Shown here: one piece after another, positions 5,458-5,555 of the stretch
How the letters are laid out: every line of letters starts with the position of its first letter
Position numbering within the stretch: position 1 is the stretch's first letter
Assembly: GCA_016919565.1 (NCBI GenBank)
Contig: JACXTO010000105.1
Location: forward strand, 1 to 5,555
Length of the DNA stretch: 5,555 nucleotides
Reading direction: 5' to 3'
From: Methanomassiliicoccaceae archaeon
Lineage (GTDB): Archaea > Thermoplasmatota > Thermoplasmata > Methanomassiliicoccales > UBA472
Notes under the pieces: model-generated
What the model was told of the DNA's origin: nothing
The model's database searches: none
What the model saw: only the letters and a program-made list of their open reading frames with translations
Translations under genes and position numbers: made by a program

Positions 5458-5555
5458 CCCTGGAAGGAATTGTGCGCGCTATTACTTCAATCCCTGCCCA
5501 TCGATTGCTCCAGCAGAAGATCCGCGCGGTTGATGGATTAGAATAGGGATGGTCA
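5458..5555. other. Upstream region of the CBS gene; no gene seen
   Basis: The sequence between the CBS start and the window edge holds no convincing reading frame on either strand. The minus strand has TTGAAGTAATAGC at 5478-5490, centred about 27 bases before the ATG at 5457, a weak TATA candidate compatible with a leaderless message. A/T-rich sequence with GGG near 5535-5550 might belong to the promoter or leader of a plus-strand gene beyond the edge, but this cannot be judged. Confidence 0.3.

Noticed and set aside
4990..5541. 183-codon plus-strand frame over the CBS gene
   Set aside because: Antisense to the two CBS motifs. His/Asp/Leu-rich translation with no family resemblance, and it continues past the start of the real gene only by chance.
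1..5555. RNA genes, CRISPR arrays, insertion sequences or long repeats
   Set aside because: No tRNA-like cloverleaf, repeat-spacer pattern, transposase frame or terminal inverted repeats were seen. The window is nearly filled by six ordinary protein genes and the partial one at the left edge accounts for the rest.

Overview
The window looks like part of an archaeal chromosome, most likely a GC-rich member of the Thermoplasmata or a related euryarchaeal lineage. Several features point this way. There is an archease. There is a phosphomevalonate-decarboxylase-type protein whose N-terminal motif resembles the haloarchaeal version. A HAD-like protein resembles the family that methanogen genomes annotate as 'energy-converting hydrogenase A subunit R'. 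The gene-start signals also look archaeal, with TATA-like elements 26-28 bases before starts and GGAG/GGTG ribosome sites inside the operon. A methanogenic lineage such as Methanomassiliicoccales is possible but cannot be proven from 5.5 kb.

Layout: (1) 1-665, minus strand: the N-terminal 221 residues of an M24-family (Xaa-Pro) peptidase, running off the left edge. (2) 742-1560, minus strand: L-aspartate dehydrogenase (NadX type), the entry step to NAD via iminoaspartate. (3) 1561-1652: a 92-base divergent promoter region. (4) 1653-4993, plus strand: a tight four-gene run of archease, mevalonate-(di)phosphate decarboxylase family protein, formyltransferase-fold protein and HAD-like protein, with gaps of 7, 22 and 0 bases. 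(5) 5026-5457, minus strand, convergent: a small two-CBS-domain protein. (6) 5458-5555: upstream region of the CBS gene, with no gene seen. The window is almost fully coding, with no RNA gene, mobile element, CRISPR array or long repeat.

The four-gene run mixes a tRNA-ligase cofactor and an isoprenoid enzyme with two proteins of unknown role. By eye, both of those have changes at positions that are catalytic in their superfamilies. The formyltransferase-fold protein has Tyr and Glu where PurN has its catalytic His and Asp. The HAD-like protein has Asn in place of the nucleophilic Asp and Ser in place of the first acidic residue of motif IV. Both reading frames are otherwise intact and carry good ribosome-binding sites, so these look like repurposed proteins rather than decaying genes. 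This pair is the most interesting part of the window.
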